DNA of 64,000 nt from an uncultured Alphaproteobacteria bacterium (GCA_913051655.1 CAJXHI010000005.1:1-64000), one strand, 5' to 3'. Counted from the stretch's first letter, positions 36,695-47,047 are shown. Program-made: numbers and translations. The notes: generated from the letters alone by a model not told the origin.

Positions 36695-37825
36695 ATGACA
36701 GGAAACAATGGCGGTCCATGGGGCGGTGGTGGTGGGAGTAACGATGACAAGGATCGTGGTTCTTCCAACAACGGATCAAGACGACCAGCGGGGTCCGGTG
36801 GGGGACAGGTGCCTCCCGAAATTGACGATATGCTAAAGAAAGGGCGCGAACAGCTTCAGGTGTTGATGGGTGGTCGTGGTGGCGTCGGTAAAGGTGGTGG
36901 CCGTGGTTCCGGAGAAGGTCCACGCTTTGGTCGTGGAGCGTTTTTTGGGGTTGGCGTAATTGCTGCGCTTTATTGGGCATTTTCAAGTTTTTATCAGGTG
37001 CAAAACTACGAAAAATCCGTCGAATTGTTTCTGGGTGAATATTCCCAAACTGGCGACGAAGGGTTGAACTTTGCGCCTTGGCCTTTCGTAACTTATGAAG
37101 TTATTTCGGTTGATCGTGAACAAACCGAAGATATTGGCACCGGTCGTATTAGTGGCGATGAAGGTTTAATGCTGACGGGTGATGAAAACATCGTCGATAT
37201 TGATTTTCAGGTGGTCTGGAACGTTTCTGATCCTGCGAAATTCTTGTTCAACCTACGCGACCCACGTAAAACAATACGCGCCGTTTCCGAGTCTGCTATG
37301 CGGGAAATAATCGCGCAATCGGACCTCGCTCCTGTGTTGAACCGAGATCGTGGTGTTATTGCTGGTCGGTTGAGTGAGCTTATCCAAGTCACGTTAGACA
37401 GCTATAACAGCGGTGTGAATGTGGTGCGTGTGAACTTTGAAAAGGCCGACCCGCCGGATGAGGTGATTGACGCCTTCCGTGCAGTTCAGGCGGCAGAACA
37501 ACAGCGCGACAGATTGGTTAAGGAATCGGATGCTTATGCAAACCGTGTTCTCGCGCAGGCTCGCGGCGAATCCGCGCAAATGATGGAAGAAGCCGAAGGA
37601 TATCGCGCTAAAGTCGTCAACGAGGCAACTGGTGAAGCCAGCCGTTTTTCCGCCGTCTTGGAGGAATACGCAAAAGCCCCCAATGTAACCCGCAAAAGGC
37701 TTTACATTGAAACGATGGAAGAAGTTTTGGGCGGCCTTGACAAGGTCATTATTGATGAAGGTGTTGGAGGATCTGGTGTTGTGCCCTATCTGCCGTTGAA
37801 CCAATTGACGAAGGAGGCAAAATAA
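36695..37825 (+). CDS. hflK: FtsH protease modulator HflK
   Basis: A 376-residue SPFH-family membrane protein that forms, with HflC, the cage regulating the FtsH protease. The N-terminal 75 residues are Gly/Ser/Asn-rich and cytoplasmic, one transmembrane helix follows at about 82-104 (FFGVGVIAALYWAFSSFYQV), and then comes the periplasmic band-7 domain (SVELFLGEYSQTGDEGLNFA) and a coiled coil. It ends one base into hflC (ATAATG), so the two are coupled. Confidence 0.93.
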   Translation: MTGNNGGPWGGGGGSNDDKDRGSSNNGSRRPAGSGGGQVPPEIDDMLKKGREQLQVLMGGRGGVGKGGGRGSGEGPRFGRGAFFGVGVIAALYWAFSSFYQVQNYEKSVELFLGEYSQTGDEGLNFAPWPFVTYEVISVDREQTEDIGTGRISGDEGLMLTGDENIVDIDFQVVWNVSDPAKFLFNLRDPRKTIRAVSESAMREIIAQSDLAPVLNRDRGVIAGRLSELIQVTLDSYNSGVNVVRVNFEKADPPDEVIDAFRAVQAAEQQRDRLVKESDAYANRVLAQARGESAQMMEEAEGYRAKVVNEATGEASRFSAVLEEYAKAPNVTRKRLYIETMEEVLGGLDKVIIDEGVGGSGVVPYLPLNQLTKEAK

Positions 37826-38706
37826 TGCGGTTGATGAACGTTTTAATCGGCATTGCCGTTGTTTTGGTGACTTTGGTATACTCAACCGTTTACATCGTGG
37901 ATGAACGGGAAAAAGTGCTTGTACTGCAGTTTGGTCGTGTTGTTGCCACCAAAGAGCAACCAGGATTGGCGTTTAAATTACCATTTATCCAATCGGTGGT
38001 ACGCTATGATGATCGAATCCTAAGCCGTGACATTGATCCTTTGGAAGTCACGCCATTGGATGATAGGCGTCTCGTAGTTGATGCGTTTGCGCGCTACAGG
38101 ATTATCGATGTGAATAAGTTTCGTGAAGTGACTGGTGCTTCAGGGGATGCAGCGATCAGTGTTGCGGGGGATCGGTTGGACCGCATACTGAGTTCTCAAA
38201 CCCGTGAAATCTTAGGTTCTGTCGCGTCTAATGATATCCTGAGTTCAGATCGGTATGCTTTGATGCTGCGTATTCGTGCGGGTGCTATCAACGAAGCTCT
38301 TAAGATGGGCATAGAGGTGATCGACGTACGTCTGAAACGTACCGACTTGCCGCGTCAAAACCTTGATGCGACATTTGCAAGAATGCGAGCTGAACGAGAA
38401 AGAGAGGCTGCAGACGAGATTGCTCGCGGAAACGAAGAAGCACAGAAGGTGCGGGCCTCCGCTGATCGGACACAGGTGGAAATCGTGTCAGAGGCGAAAC
38501 GTGAGTCGGAAATCATTCGCGGTCTTGCAGACGCAAAACGTAACGCCATTTTTGCTGAAGCATTTGGTGTAGACCCCGAATTTTTTGAATTTTACAGATC
38601 CCTGTCTGCCTATCGCAATTCACTCAAGGGGCAAAATTCGACAATGGTCATGTCCCCGACGTCAGAGTTTTTTAATTACTTAAAGTCTGACGTGGGTATG
38701 GAATGA
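37825..38706 (+). CDS. hflC: FtsH protease modulator HflC
   Basis: A 293-residue partner of HflK. An N-terminal signal anchor (LIGIAVVLVTLVYSTVYIV) is followed by EREKVLVLQFG-like SPFH sequence (seen as DEREKVLVLQFGRVV), the band-7 domain and a long charged coiled coil rich in Ala, Glu and Arg. It overlaps the DUF2065 gene by four bases. The operon order hflK-hflC-DUF2065-degP is what I recall for Rhodobacterales. Confidence 0.93.
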   Translation: MRLMNVLIGIAVVLVTLVYSTVYIVDEREKVLVLQFGRVVATKEQPGLAFKLPFIQSVVRYDDRILSRDIDPLEVTPLDDRRLVVDAFARYRIIDVNKFREVTGASGDAAISVAGDRLDRILSSQTREILGSVASNDILSSDRYALMLRIRAGAINEALKMGIEVIDVRLKRTDLPRQNLDATFARMRAEREREAADEIARGNEEAQKVRASADRTQVEIVSEAKRESEIIRGLADAKRNAIFAEAFGVDPEFFEFYRSLSAYRNSLKGQNSTMVMSPTSEFFNYLKSDVGME

Positions 38707-38900
38707 TCGCCGCGCTCTTGTGGGGGCTTGGTCTTGTACTAGTGATTGAGGGGCTAGTCTACGCGCTAGCCCCTTCCGTTGTTGAACACCTTTTGGACCA
38801 ACTTAGAAAACTTCCATTAGGAGAAAGGCGGCGTTTCGGAATTCTGATGGCATTTCTTGGTGCATTGATTTTGTTTATGGTTATAAGGTATTTAATGTAA
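38703..38900 (+). CDS. DUF2065 family small membrane protein
   Basis: A 65-residue protein with two hydrophobic helices (LLWGLGLVLVIEGLVYALAP and RFGILMAFLGALILFMVIRY) and a positively charged loop between them. It matches DUF2065, often encoded beside hflC; the function is unknown. It begins with an ATGA overlap on hflC, so it is translated with it. Confidence 0.88.
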   Translation: MIAALLWGLGLVLVIEGLVYALAPSVVEHLLDQLRKLPLGERRRFGILMAFLGALILFMVIRYLM

Positions 38901-39039
38901 CTGGCTGCGCCCTCTTGCGTTCACGAAGCGTTTAGAAATATTTTGGTGCCCTTGTCAGCATACGACCAAGCACCTACTTCTCACCTGTTAACACACGCGC
39001 AATTAACGCGCACATCAACACTTAGGAGTGTTCATAACG

Positions 39040-40515
39040 ATGTTTAATTCTCTTGCTCATGTCACGCCGAATTCCCAAGCGGTGCCTGTACAGAAAGCGG
39101 TCTCCAGACGGTTTCTGTTGAGCGTTCTGTTTCTCTTGTTTCTACTGACTCAATCTATGAGCGCTTTAGCGCGCTCGGCGCCGGAAAGCTTTGCGGACCT
39201 TGTAGAAGCGATTAGTCCGTCTGTGGTAAATATTACAACGTCCACCAAAATTGCTGAAAATATGGCACCAAGGGGGATCGTGCCGGAGGGAAGCCCCTTT
39301 GAGGACCTTTTTCGTGATTTTAACAACCGCAATCCAAATAGGGGCAATCCGCGAAATACCTCGGCTTTGGGATCGGGATTTGTGGTCTCTGAAGATGGCT
39401 ATGTTGTAACTAACAATCACGTCATTGAAGGCGCTGACGAAATCCTTGTCGAGTTTCCGGATTTGACAGAATATTCGGCCAAAGTTGTCGGCATTGATAA
39501 AAATATCGATATCGCTTTGTTGAAGATCGAAGCGGATAAACCACTTACTTTCGTGAAATTTGGCGATAGCGATCTTGCTCGCGTGGGCGATTGGGTCATG
39601 GCGATAGGTAATCCTTTAGGGCAAGGGTTTTCAGTTTCTGCCGGGATTATTTCAGCACGTAACAGGACCCTTTCTGGAAGTTATGATGACTATATCCAAA
39701 CCGATGCGGCGATTAATCGAGGGAACTCTGGGGGACCGCTATTTAATATGGATGGAAGTGTGATCGGGGTGAATACTGCGATTCTCTCACCGACTGGTGG
39801 ATCTATTGGTATCGGTTTTTCGATGTCTTCGAATGTAGTTGGACCCGTAGTTGCGCAACTGAAGGAGTTCGGCGAGGTGCGTCGTGGTTGGCTTGGCGTG
39901 ACCATTGGCCCAGTCACTGAGGACATCGCACAAACGCTTGGCATGGACGAAGCTGCCGGTGCGATTATTTCTGAAATCAGCACAGGCGGTCCTGCGGACA
40001 CAGCAGGGCTTGATGTAGCTGATGTAATTATCCTCTTTGATGGAAAAGATGTTGCTGATGCGGGCGAACTTGTACGACTTGTAGGCAAAGCTTCAGTCGG
40101 CTCAACTGTTAAAGTTGTGGTTTTGCGCAACGGACGAAGCAAGAAAATTGACGTGGTTCTGGGGAAACGCCCTGAAAATATCACAGCGTTGCCCCAAGAA
40201 CAGCCTGCGCCTGCAGCGCCTGAGGGGGCTTTGGGGTTAATGCTTTTGGAAATTGATGATGTTTTGAGAGAAGAAAAATCCCTTCCCGAAAGTGCAGAGG
40301 GTTTGCTGGTCGTTGATGTCGATGAAAGCTCTGACAGTTATGCCAAAGACATCCGCGAAGGTGATATCATCACTGACGCTGGTCAGGAAACAGTAGACAC
40401 GTTTGAGGCGTTCAACGAACGCATTGAAGCGACGAAAGAGGCTGGGCGCAGTACCATCCTTCTGCTAGTACGCCGTGACGGCCAGCCCAGATTTGTGGTA
40501 GTTGAAATTAAATAA
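39040..40515 (+). CDS. degP: Periplasmic serine endoprotease, Do family
   Basis: A 491-residue HtrA/Do protease that removes misfolded periplasmic proteins. A signal peptide ends near residue 45 (SALARSAPES). The chymotrypsin-like domain has the full triad H127 (TNNHVIEG), D157 (KNIDIALLK) and S230 (RGNSGGPLFN), and two PDZ domains follow (about 275-370 and 395-490). I start at ATG 39040; a GTG four codons earlier would overlap the AGGAG ribosome binding site. A hairpin follows at 40534. Confidence 0.92.
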   Translation: MFNSLAHVTPNSQAVPVQKAVSRRFLLSVLFLLFLLTQSMSALARSAPESFADLVEAISPSVVNITTSTKIAENMAPRGIVPEGSPFEDLFRDFNNRNPNRGNPRNTSALGSGFVVSEDGYVVTNNHVIEGADEILVEFPDLTEYSAKVVGIDKNIDIALLKIEADKPLTFVKFGDSDLARVGDWVMAIGNPLGQGFSVSAGIISARNRTLSGSYDDYIQTDAAINRGNSGGPLFNMDGSVIGVNTAILSPTGGSIGIGFSMSSNVVGPVVAQLKEFGEVRRGWLGVTIGPVTEDIAQTLGMDEAAGAIISEISTGGPADTAGLDVADVIILFDGKDVADAGELVRLVGKASVGSTVKVVVLRNGRSKKIDVVLGKRPENITALPQEQPAPAAPEGALGLMLLEIDDVLREEKSLPESAEGLLVVDVDESSDSYAKDIREGDIITDAGQETVDTFEAFNERIEATKEAGRSTILLLVRRDGQPRFVVVEIK

Positions 40516-40533
40516 ACCAAGGTACTTAAAAGG

Positions 40534-40556
40534 CTGCAAAGTTGACAACTTTGCAG
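40534..40556 (+). terminator. Hairpin after degP
   Basis: A perfect 10-bp stem, CTGCAAAGTT (40534-40543) with AACTTTGCAG (40547-40556), around a GAC loop, 19 bases after the degP stop. The T-run is weak (TCGTTGTACATTTT), so it may be a terminator or an mRNA-stabilising hairpin. Confidence 0.55.
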
Positions 40557-40799
40557 TCGTTGTACATTTTGGTAAAATTTTAAACTAAATCGGTCCTATG
40601 CCAAGTGCTACTGCTCTGTCCCTCGAAGGCCATTTGCTTAATATTTTCCGTTCAGTTTGAAATTCTTTGTTCGCTCAGCAGTTTTCAATATCCAATGACT
40701 TTGTTTAACGTTCATCAAAATAACTCCTCTCCGATAGTCCGCGTAGAAGACTACGGATAAATTCTGTCATTAAATCTTTATCACAAATGGTGCAAAATA
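40557..40799 (+). other. Intergenic stretch, nothing recognised
   Basis: About 240 AT-rich bases between the degP hairpin and the lipoprotein remnant. Neither strand shows a recognisable gene; stops are dense. Confidence 0.5.
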
Positions 40800-40988
40800 C
40801 TACTTTTTTTCAGCAACTCGATCAGTTCCAACGGTTTGATATGCGGCAGGGGAGATCAGCATTCCATTGATATAATATAATTGGTCCGTAATGTGCTCCT
40901 TTGCACGCCCTTCCAATAATCATGTAAATTTGCCACACCCTGCCAATGCAAGACTGGCGATAAAAATACAAAGCATGATCTGTTTCAA
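40800..40988 (-). pseudogene. Small lipoprotein remnant
   Basis: The minus strand from TTG 40988 (or ATG 40976) encodes a lipoprotein signal, MLCIFIASLALAGC, with a good lipobox (LALAGC). A TGA follows six codons after, and then LLEGRAKEHITDQLYYINGM and LISPAAYQTVG run to TAG at 40800. Read through, it would be a lipoprotein of about 60 residues, which may itself be truncated. I cannot name the family with confidence. The single in-frame stop makes a pseudogene the simplest reading. Confidence 0.55.
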
Positions 40989-41046
40989 ATTTTCTATCCC
41001 TTACCGATAAAAACGCTCTTTTCTTAATATGCGCTACTGACAATTA

Positions 41047-41439
41047 TTACTTCTGTGGTTGCGTGAGTTGATCCAAAAGAGCGGAAATATCTTCAATTTT
41101 CTCGGCAAGCACATGTGTTACGCCTGAACTGCGTTGGAGACGGCCAGTGATGCGCAATAAACGACCAGAAATAACAGCTCGGCGAAACTGTTCAAACAGG
41201 TTGCGCCAGACAATAACATTTATAATTCCCGTCTCGTCTTCCAGTGTTATGAAAATCACTCCCTTTGCCGTGCCCGGGCGTTGACGTAAAATTACGAGTC
41301 CCGCAACCGCGACCCGTTCTCCTTCAGGTACGTATTTAATGCTTTCTGCAGGGCAGGCATGCGGGGGATATGGATAGTTCTGATGCATTAGAACCCGATC
41401 GTTGTTCCTATATTTTGTAAAAATAACTAGAACAAACAT
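41047..41439 (-). pseudogene. dnaE2: Isolated C-terminal OB-fold of error-prone polymerase DnaE2
   Basis: A frame of 130 codons whose residues from about 38 on (GERVAVAGLVILRQRPGTAK, GVIFITLEDETGIINVIVW, RLLRITGRLQ and VLAEKIEDIS) match the C-terminal OB-fold of DnaE2/ImuC, the translesion polymerase induced by DNA damage. The remaining roughly 950 residues (PHP, palm, fingers) are absent and no imuA or imuB is nearby. The first 37 residues are not DnaE2-like. Unlike other remnants here, the fold is free of stops, so a surviving stand-alone OB protein is possible. It is most simply a deletion remnant. Confidence 0.8.
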
Positions 41440-41516
41440 AGAACAAAATCATATTTCAACAAGGGACATTTTTCCACTTGCAAATTGGGCTGGAATTATC
41501 TGTAAACCCCAATTAG

Positions 41517-41879
<363 letters not shown>

Positions 41880-41910
41880 TTTCTGCTAAGACAGATTTCA
41901 ACTTTTGATA

Positions 41911-43173
41911 TTACAGTGCCCGCCAGCCAATGTCTGTACGATAAAAGCCTTCAGGCCAATCTATTTGTTCAGCCAACGCATAAGCTGAGTCGCGAGCGGT
42001 TCGAAGGGTTTCGGCGCGTGCAGTAATATTCAATACGCGTCCGCCGGTAGCGGTGATAATGGTGGGAGTTTTTGTTGTGCCTGCGTGAAAACACATTGAT
42101 TTTGACGTATCGGGAAATTGATCAAGCCCATTGATTACGCTGCCTTTAATATAGTTTCCGGGATATCCTTTGGCCGCCATTACAATGGTGAGCGCGTGAT
42201 CTTGAGCCCAATTCACCCGCGCTTCTGTAAGAGTACCACGCGCTGTGGCTTCGATCAGGTCAAAGGCTTGTGCGCCCAAACGCATCATAAGAACCTGACA
42301 CTCTGGATCGCCAAACCTCACATTGTATTCAACAAGCCTTGGCTGTCCCTCTTTAATCATCAATCCGACGTAAAGCACACCCTGGTAGGTTATGCCGCGC
42401 GCAACTAATTCTCTGAGTGTGGGGTAAACAATCTCATCCATCGCTTTGCTGAGCGTTTCTTTATCAAGAATGGGAGCCGGTGAATAGGCTCCCATACCAC
42501 CCGTATTTGGGCCTTCGTCGCCATCAAACGCACGTTTGTGATCCTGCGCTGTGCCGACTGGCAGGGCCGTCTCACCGTCGCATAACACGAAAAGAGAGGC
42601 TTCTTCGCCTTCCATATATTCTTCGATCACCACCTTTGCACCTGTGGCACCAAATTCGCTGGCAAAAAACGTGTCGATAGCCTGTTCTGCTTCGTCCATT
42701 GTCATGGCTACAACGACGCCTTTGCCCGCGGCAAGCCCGTCTGCTTTAACCACAATGGGTACCCCTTGAGCTTTAAGGTAAGCTTTCGCGGTTGTTGCAT
42801 CTGTAAAATGGCCATAGGTCGCCGTGGGGGCACCAGATGCAATGCAGATTTCTTTGGTGAAATTCTTACTCGCCTCAAGTTGCGCTGCTGCTTTGTCTGG
42901 TCCGAAGGTGAGGATGCCATTTTTCCGCAGCAGATCTGCCACCCCAGAAACAAGCGGCGCTTCTGGGCCAACAATCACAAAATCCACACTATTCTCTTGA
43001 GCAAAGGACAATACTGCATCAGCGTTTTCGATATCCAAAGCCTGACATTTGGCAATTTTCGCAATCCCCGCATTTCCCGGCGCACATAAGAGCGTGTCAC
43101 ATTTTGGATTTTGTTTCACCGCCCAAGCCAACGCATGTTCGCGACCGCCACTGCCTAATATCAAAATTTTCAC
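41911..43173 (-). CDS. purD: Phosphoribosylamine-glycine ligase
   Basis: A 420-residue ATP-grasp enzyme of purine synthesis (GAR synthetase). The N-terminus is [20 protein letters not shown]. The ATP-grasp core has [16 protein letters not shown] and [31 protein letters not shown] and [16 protein letters not shown] complete the site. It is divergent from xseA, with about 70 bases between them. Confidence 0.95.
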   Translation of the reverse strand: MKILILGSGGREHALAWAVKQNPKCDTLLCAPGNAGIAKIAKCQALDIENADAVLSFAQENSVDFVIVGPEAPLVSGVADLLRKNGILTFGPDKAAAQLEASKNFTKEICIASGAPTATYGHFTDATTAKAYLKAQGVPIVVKADGLAAGKGVVVAMTMDEAEQAIDTFFASEFGATGAKVVIEEYMEGEEASLFVLCDGETALPVGTAQDHKRAFDGDEGPNTGGMGAYSPAPILDKETLSKAMDEIVYPTLRELVARGITYQGVLYVGLMIKEGQPRLVEYNVRFGDPECQVLMMRLGAQAFDLIEATARGTLTEARVNWAQDHALTIVMAAKGYPGNYIKGSVINGLDQFPDTSKSMCFHAGTTKTPTIITATGGRVLNITARAETLRTARDSAYALAEQIDWPEGFYRTDIGWRAL

Positions 43174-43246
43174 TTAAAGACCCTCTTGGAAATTCTTTCG
43201 CCGCGTTCTAAGCTGAAGGATACCGTGACACAAGAGAGCAGCGGGC

Positions 43247-44794
43247 ATGGATCTTATAGACGATCCCGATCCTGGATTAAATCAACGCGAATTCAGGGTG
43301 TCGGAAATTTCAGGCGCGATCAAACGCATTATCGAAGGTGAATTTTCCCATGTTCGAATCAAGGGCGAAATCGGGCGTGTTTCATTTCCACGGTCTGGCC
43401 ACGTTTATCTTGACCTAAAAGATGAACGTGCAGTGTTATCTGGCGTGATATGGAAAGGGGTTGCTGCCCAACTAGGAATCGGACTGGAAGAGGGATTAGA
43501 GGTTGTTGCAACAGGACGCATTACAACCTTTGCTGGACAATCGAAATATCAACTGGTCATCGAAGATCTGAAACCAGCAGGTATTGGTGCATTGATGGCG
43601 ATGCTGGAAAAGCGCAAAGCCATGCTTGCTGCAGAGGGGCTTTTCGATCCGGCACGCAAAAAACCCATTCCTTTTCTTCCAGAAGTTATAGGGGTTGTCA
43701 CATCGCCTTCAGGGGCGGTGATCCGTGATATTTTGCATCGTTTGCGGGACCGCTTTCCGCGTAAACTGCTTATTTGGCCTGTAGCGGTGCAAGGTGACAA
43801 ATGCGCGCTTGAAGTGGCGCGCGCAATCGAAGACTTCAACGCCTTAACATCCGGAGGGAGGATTCCGCGTCCAGACGTTTTGATAGTGGCGCGTGGTGGT
43901 GGGTCGCTCGAGGACCTTTGGGGATTCAACGAAGAGTCGGTGGCACGCGCTGTGGCGGCTTCTTCCATACCGCTTATTTCCGCTGTGGGACATGAAACTG
44001 ATACGACGCTGATTGATTTTGTCTCAGACCTGCGAGCTCCTACACCCACTGCGGCGGCGGAGCTTGTCGTGCCTGTAAGGCACGAACTTGCTGCGACATT
44101 AAACGAATATGATGCGCGAATGGCGCGCGCGCTTTCGACCACGCTTGAGCGGCGGCGCCAAAGAGTGCAAGACATATCGCGTGCTATGCCGAGGCCAGAG
44201 GCGCTTTTTGCGTACGAAAATCAAAAACTGGATCATCTAAACGAAAGTCTTCCCAAGGCGCTCATAACTCGCATTCAAAAGAGTCAGATACGTTTGTCAG
44301 AAGTGGCTGCCATCCTGCGTCCTTCAATGGTACAGTCCAAATACCAAAGCGCGCGGGACCAGTTTGATCACCTATGGTCTTGTTTGCCGAAAACACTGCG
44401 GCGATCTTTTGTTCATCACGTCGCAGATATCGTAAAACTCTCCCGCCGCTTTGTGCCAGATCTTATGATCCGCAAAATAAGAGAAAGCCAAGATGCGTTT
44501 GGGCAGACATCCAAATTGCTGACGCGTGCGGCAGTTTTGGATGTTTCTCAACGGTACGAACAATTGATAGCTCTTGAAAGATTGCGTGAAACTCTTGGCT
44601 ATAAGGCCACATTAAATCGTGGCTATGCAGTTGTGCGATCAGAGGGTGACGTCATCACAACGGTGAAAGACGCAAAATCTACGGATACCATGGAAATCGA
44701 ATTTCGTGATGGGCGATTTTATTTTTCTGGTAAGCCACGCCCAAGATTCAAAAATAAAGGCGGTGATTACTCTGATCAGGGAAGTCTATTTTAG
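43247..44794 (+). CDS. xseA: Exodeoxyribonuclease VII large subunit
   Basis: A 515-residue XseA. It has an N-terminal OB-fold (about residues 15-115, with FPRSGHVYLDLKDE), the catalytic core with GVVTSPSGAVIRDILHRLRD, VARGGGSLEDLWGFNEE and SAVGHETDTTLIDFVSDLRA, then a long coiled-coil arm and the C-terminal GYAVVRSEGDVI strand. It degrades single-stranded DNA together with XseB, which is not in the window. It ends in a four-base convergent overlap with the next gene. Confidence 0.94.
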   Translation: MDLIDDPDPGLNQREFRVSEISGAIKRIIEGEFSHVRIKGEIGRVSFPRSGHVYLDLKDERAVLSGVIWKGVAAQLGIGLEEGLEVVATGRITTFAGQSKYQLVIEDLKPAGIGALMAMLEKRKAMLAAEGLFDPARKKPIPFLPEVIGVVTSPSGAVIRDILHRLRDRFPRKLLIWPVAVQGDKCALEVARAIEDFNALTSGGRIPRPDVLIVARGGGSLEDLWGFNEESVARAVAASSIPLISAVGHETDTTLIDFVSDLRAPTPTAAAELVVPVRHELAATLNEYDARMARALSTTLERRRQRVQDISRAMPRPEALFAYENQKLDHLNESLPKALITRIQKSQIRLSEVAAILRPSMVQSKYQSARDQFDHLWSCLPKTLRRSFVHHVADIVKLSRRFVPDLMIRKIRESQDAFGQTSKLLTRAAVLDVSQRYEQLIALERLRETLGYKATLNRGYAVVRSEGDVITTVKDAKSTDTMEIEFRDGRFYFSGKPRPRFKNKGGDYSDQGSLF

Positions 44795-45186
44795 ACCCCG
44801 ACATCAGGCCCACGGCATTCCAAGGGAGAGGGACTGCGATACGCCTCATAGAGCTGCAGACTATCATCGTCTCCGTCAAATTCAGCTTCCAACCCGTTGT
44901 CAGTTTTAAAGAAACGCCAGCATTGAATGCCGATGTCTTCTCCATATTCAAAGCAGATCAGACCATCCGCCTCATACCATCGACCAAAAAGACAGTTTCC
45001 ATCTAAAAATGACCATCGCACCCTCCCATCATCAAAATAGGATTCTGCTCCGTATACTTTACCGTTCTGGCTGTAATAAAGCGTATGTCCTTTGGTAAAT
45101 GCGTCAAAATCTGGACCGCTGAGCATGTTGTCGGCGCCGGCCAGCGCAGATTTGAAAGTTAGCAACAGAAAAAAAATAAATCGCAT
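44791..45186 (-). CDS. Secreted hypothetical protein
   Basis: A 131-residue protein with a signal peptide (RFIFFLLLTFKSALAGA, cleavage near residue 18) and a mature part with four cysteines (DGNCLFG, GLICFEY, IQCWRFF, LECRG) and many acidic residues. It is probably periplasmic, with two disulfides. It resembles small secreted hypotheticals seen beside xseA in roseobacters, but I cannot name a function. The start is at MRFIFF (45186), five codons below the first ATG. Confidence 0.75.
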   Translation of the reverse strand: MRFIFFLLLTFKSALAGADNMLSGPDFDAFTKGHTLYYSQNGKVYGAESYFDDGRVRWSFLDGNCLFGRWYEADGLICFEYGEDIGIQCWRFFKTDNGLEAEFDGDDDSLQLYEAYRSPSPLECRGPDVGV

Positions 45187-45361
45187 GCGTTGGTCTAGCA
45201 CCGCGGAAACTCAGTTTCAAAAGATATGTTCGTGATAGCAATATTTTGTCGAAGGAATTCTTGATCAAAAACACATCTGAGCGCTTTGGTGTCGTTTTTC
45301 ACTTTATCCTTTTGTCGGAATGTTGTGTAAGACGATATAGACAAGGAACGGAGCCGTCGCC

Positions 45362-47047
45362 ATGGCATTGGATAATCGAGAAGGCGTTTGGAAGTCTGGA
45401 CAAGGGCGTGGACGCAAAACGCCGAAGGGACGCCAATATGAAGACCAAGCGCTTCAAGAGGTGCAGTCCCTGCTTAAGGGGCGCGTGGTATCCAGCGATT
45501 TGCTGATCGAATTTCTGCATCTGATCCAAGATGCTTACGGATATCTTCATGCTTTGCATCTGCGCGCTTTGGCTGAAATCATGCGCCTGTCTATGGCTGA
45601 GGTATATGAAGTTGCTACCTTTTATGCCCATTTTGATGTTGTCAAAGAGGGTGAAATACCCCCGCCTGCGTTGACCATTCGAATATGTGACAGTTTGAGC
45701 TGTGAATTGGCGGGCGCTCAACAACTGAAGGCTGCTTTGGAAGATGGTCTTGATCCCAACGAAGTGCGTGTTTTGCGTGCGCCCTGTATGGGGCGCTGTG
45801 ATACCGCGCCAACGCTGGAACTCGGCCATAAACATATTGATCACGCTACAGTCGAAAAAGTCAAAGCAGCGATTGAAGCCGATGACACACATGCTGAAAT
45901 TCCAAACTATGAAACGTTAGCAGGATATCGTGCGGCAGGTGGGTACGAGACGCTTGAGGCGCTTCGCAAGAATGGAAACTGGGAAGAGGTGCAGCAAAAA
46001 GTGCTCGCCTCCGGATTGCGCGGCCTCGGTGGTGCAGGGTTTCCGTCTGGCAAAAAATGGGGTTTTGTGCGAATGAACGATGGCCCCCGTTATCTGGCTG
46101 TGAACGGGGATGAAGGCGAACCAGGCACCTTTAAGGACCGTTATTATCTTGAACGTGTTCCTCATCAATTTTTAGAAGGCATGCTGATTGCCGCTTGGGC
46201 GGTTGAGGCGGAGAAAGCCTTTATATACATGCGCGATGAATATCCCGCTGTGCTTCATATTTTGGCAGTTGAAATAAGCGCGCTTGAAGAGGCTGGTATC
46301 GTGCCTCCTGGGTATATTGATCTGCGCCGTGGTGCGGGAGCTTATATCTGTGGCGAAGAAAGCGCGATGATTGAAAGCATTGAAGGTAAACGTGGAATAC
46401 CGCGTCATCGCCCGCCATTTGTAGCGCAGGTTGGAATCTTTAATCGCCCCACGTTAGTGCATAATGTCGAAACTCTTTACTGGGTCGCCAGGATCTGCCG
46501 TGAGGGACCAGAGGTTCTTTCGTCTGCCGAAAAGAATGGCCGTAAAGGTTTGCGCAGTTATTCTGTCTCCGGTCGTGTCAAAGCACCCGGAGTTTACCTG
46601 TTGCCAGCGGGATCAACCATTATGGATCTGATTGAGGCTGCCGGCGGGATGCTGGAAGGATATAAATTTAAATCTTATCAACCTGGGGGGCCGTCCTCGG
46701 GTATTCTTCCGGCGCATATGAACGATATACCGCTGGATTTTGATACCCTACAACCACATGGTTCTTTTATTGGTTCTGCCGCTGTCGTAGTTATGTCCGA
46801 TCAGGATCGTGCACGCGACGCGGCTCTTAATATGTTGCGTTTTTTTGAGGATGAAAGCTGTGGGCAATGCACTCCCTGCCGCGTGGGATGTGAAAAGGCT
46901 GTGAAATTAATGCAAGCTGACACGTGGGACCAAGACCTATTGGAAGAACTAAGCGCCACCATGTTGGATGCTTCTATCTGTGGCCTTGGCCAAGCAGCCC
47001 CCAACCCGATCCGTCTTACCATGAAACATTTTCCGGAAGAGATTTGA
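45362..47047 (+). CDS. fdsB: NAD-dependent formate dehydrogenase FdsG-FdsB fusion (NuoE-NuoF-like)
   Basis: A 561-residue fusion. Residues about 20-160 are a NuoE/FdsG thioredoxin-like [2Fe-2S] domain with cysteines in CDSLSC and CMGRC. Residues about 190-555 are the NuoF/FdsB diaphorase: NADH site LRGLGGAGFPSGKKWGFVR, FMN site NGDEGEPGTFKDRYYLE, the YICGEESAMIESIEG block, an SLBB domain, and the [4Fe-4S] motif SCGQCTPCRVGC with a final Cys in SICGLG. The fused form is what I recall for roseobacter formate dehydrogenases. The molybdenum subunit FdsA, FdhD and FdsD would normally follow, but ftsY comes next. It is probably an electron-input module with its partner elsewhere or lost. Confidence 0.85.
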   Translation: MALDNREGVWKSGQGRGRKTPKGRQYEDQALQEVQSLLKGRVVSSDLLIEFLHLIQDAYGYLHALHLRALAEIMRLSMAEVYEVATFYAHFDVVKEGEIPPPALTIRICDSLSCELAGAQQLKAALEDGLDPNEVRVLRAPCMGRCDTAPTLELGHKHIDHATVEKVKAAIEADDTHAEIPNYETLAGYRAAGGYETLEALRKNGNWEEVQQKVLASGLRGLGGAGFPSGKKWGFVRMNDGPRYLAVNGDEGEPGTFKDRYYLERVPHQFLEGMLIAAWAVEAEKAFIYMRDEYPAVLHILAVEISALEEAGIVPPGYIDLRRGAGAYICGEESAMIESIEGKRGIPRHRPPFVAQVGIFNRPTLVHNVETLYWVARICREGPEVLSSAEKNGRKGLRSYSVSGRVKAPGVYLLPAGSTIMDLIEAAGGMLEGYKFKSYQPGGPSSGILPAHMNDIPLDFDTLQPHGSFIGSAAVVVMSDQDRARDAALNMLRFFEDESCGQCTPCRVGCEKAVKLMQADTWDQDLLEELSATMLDASICGLGQAAPNPIRLTMKHFPEEI

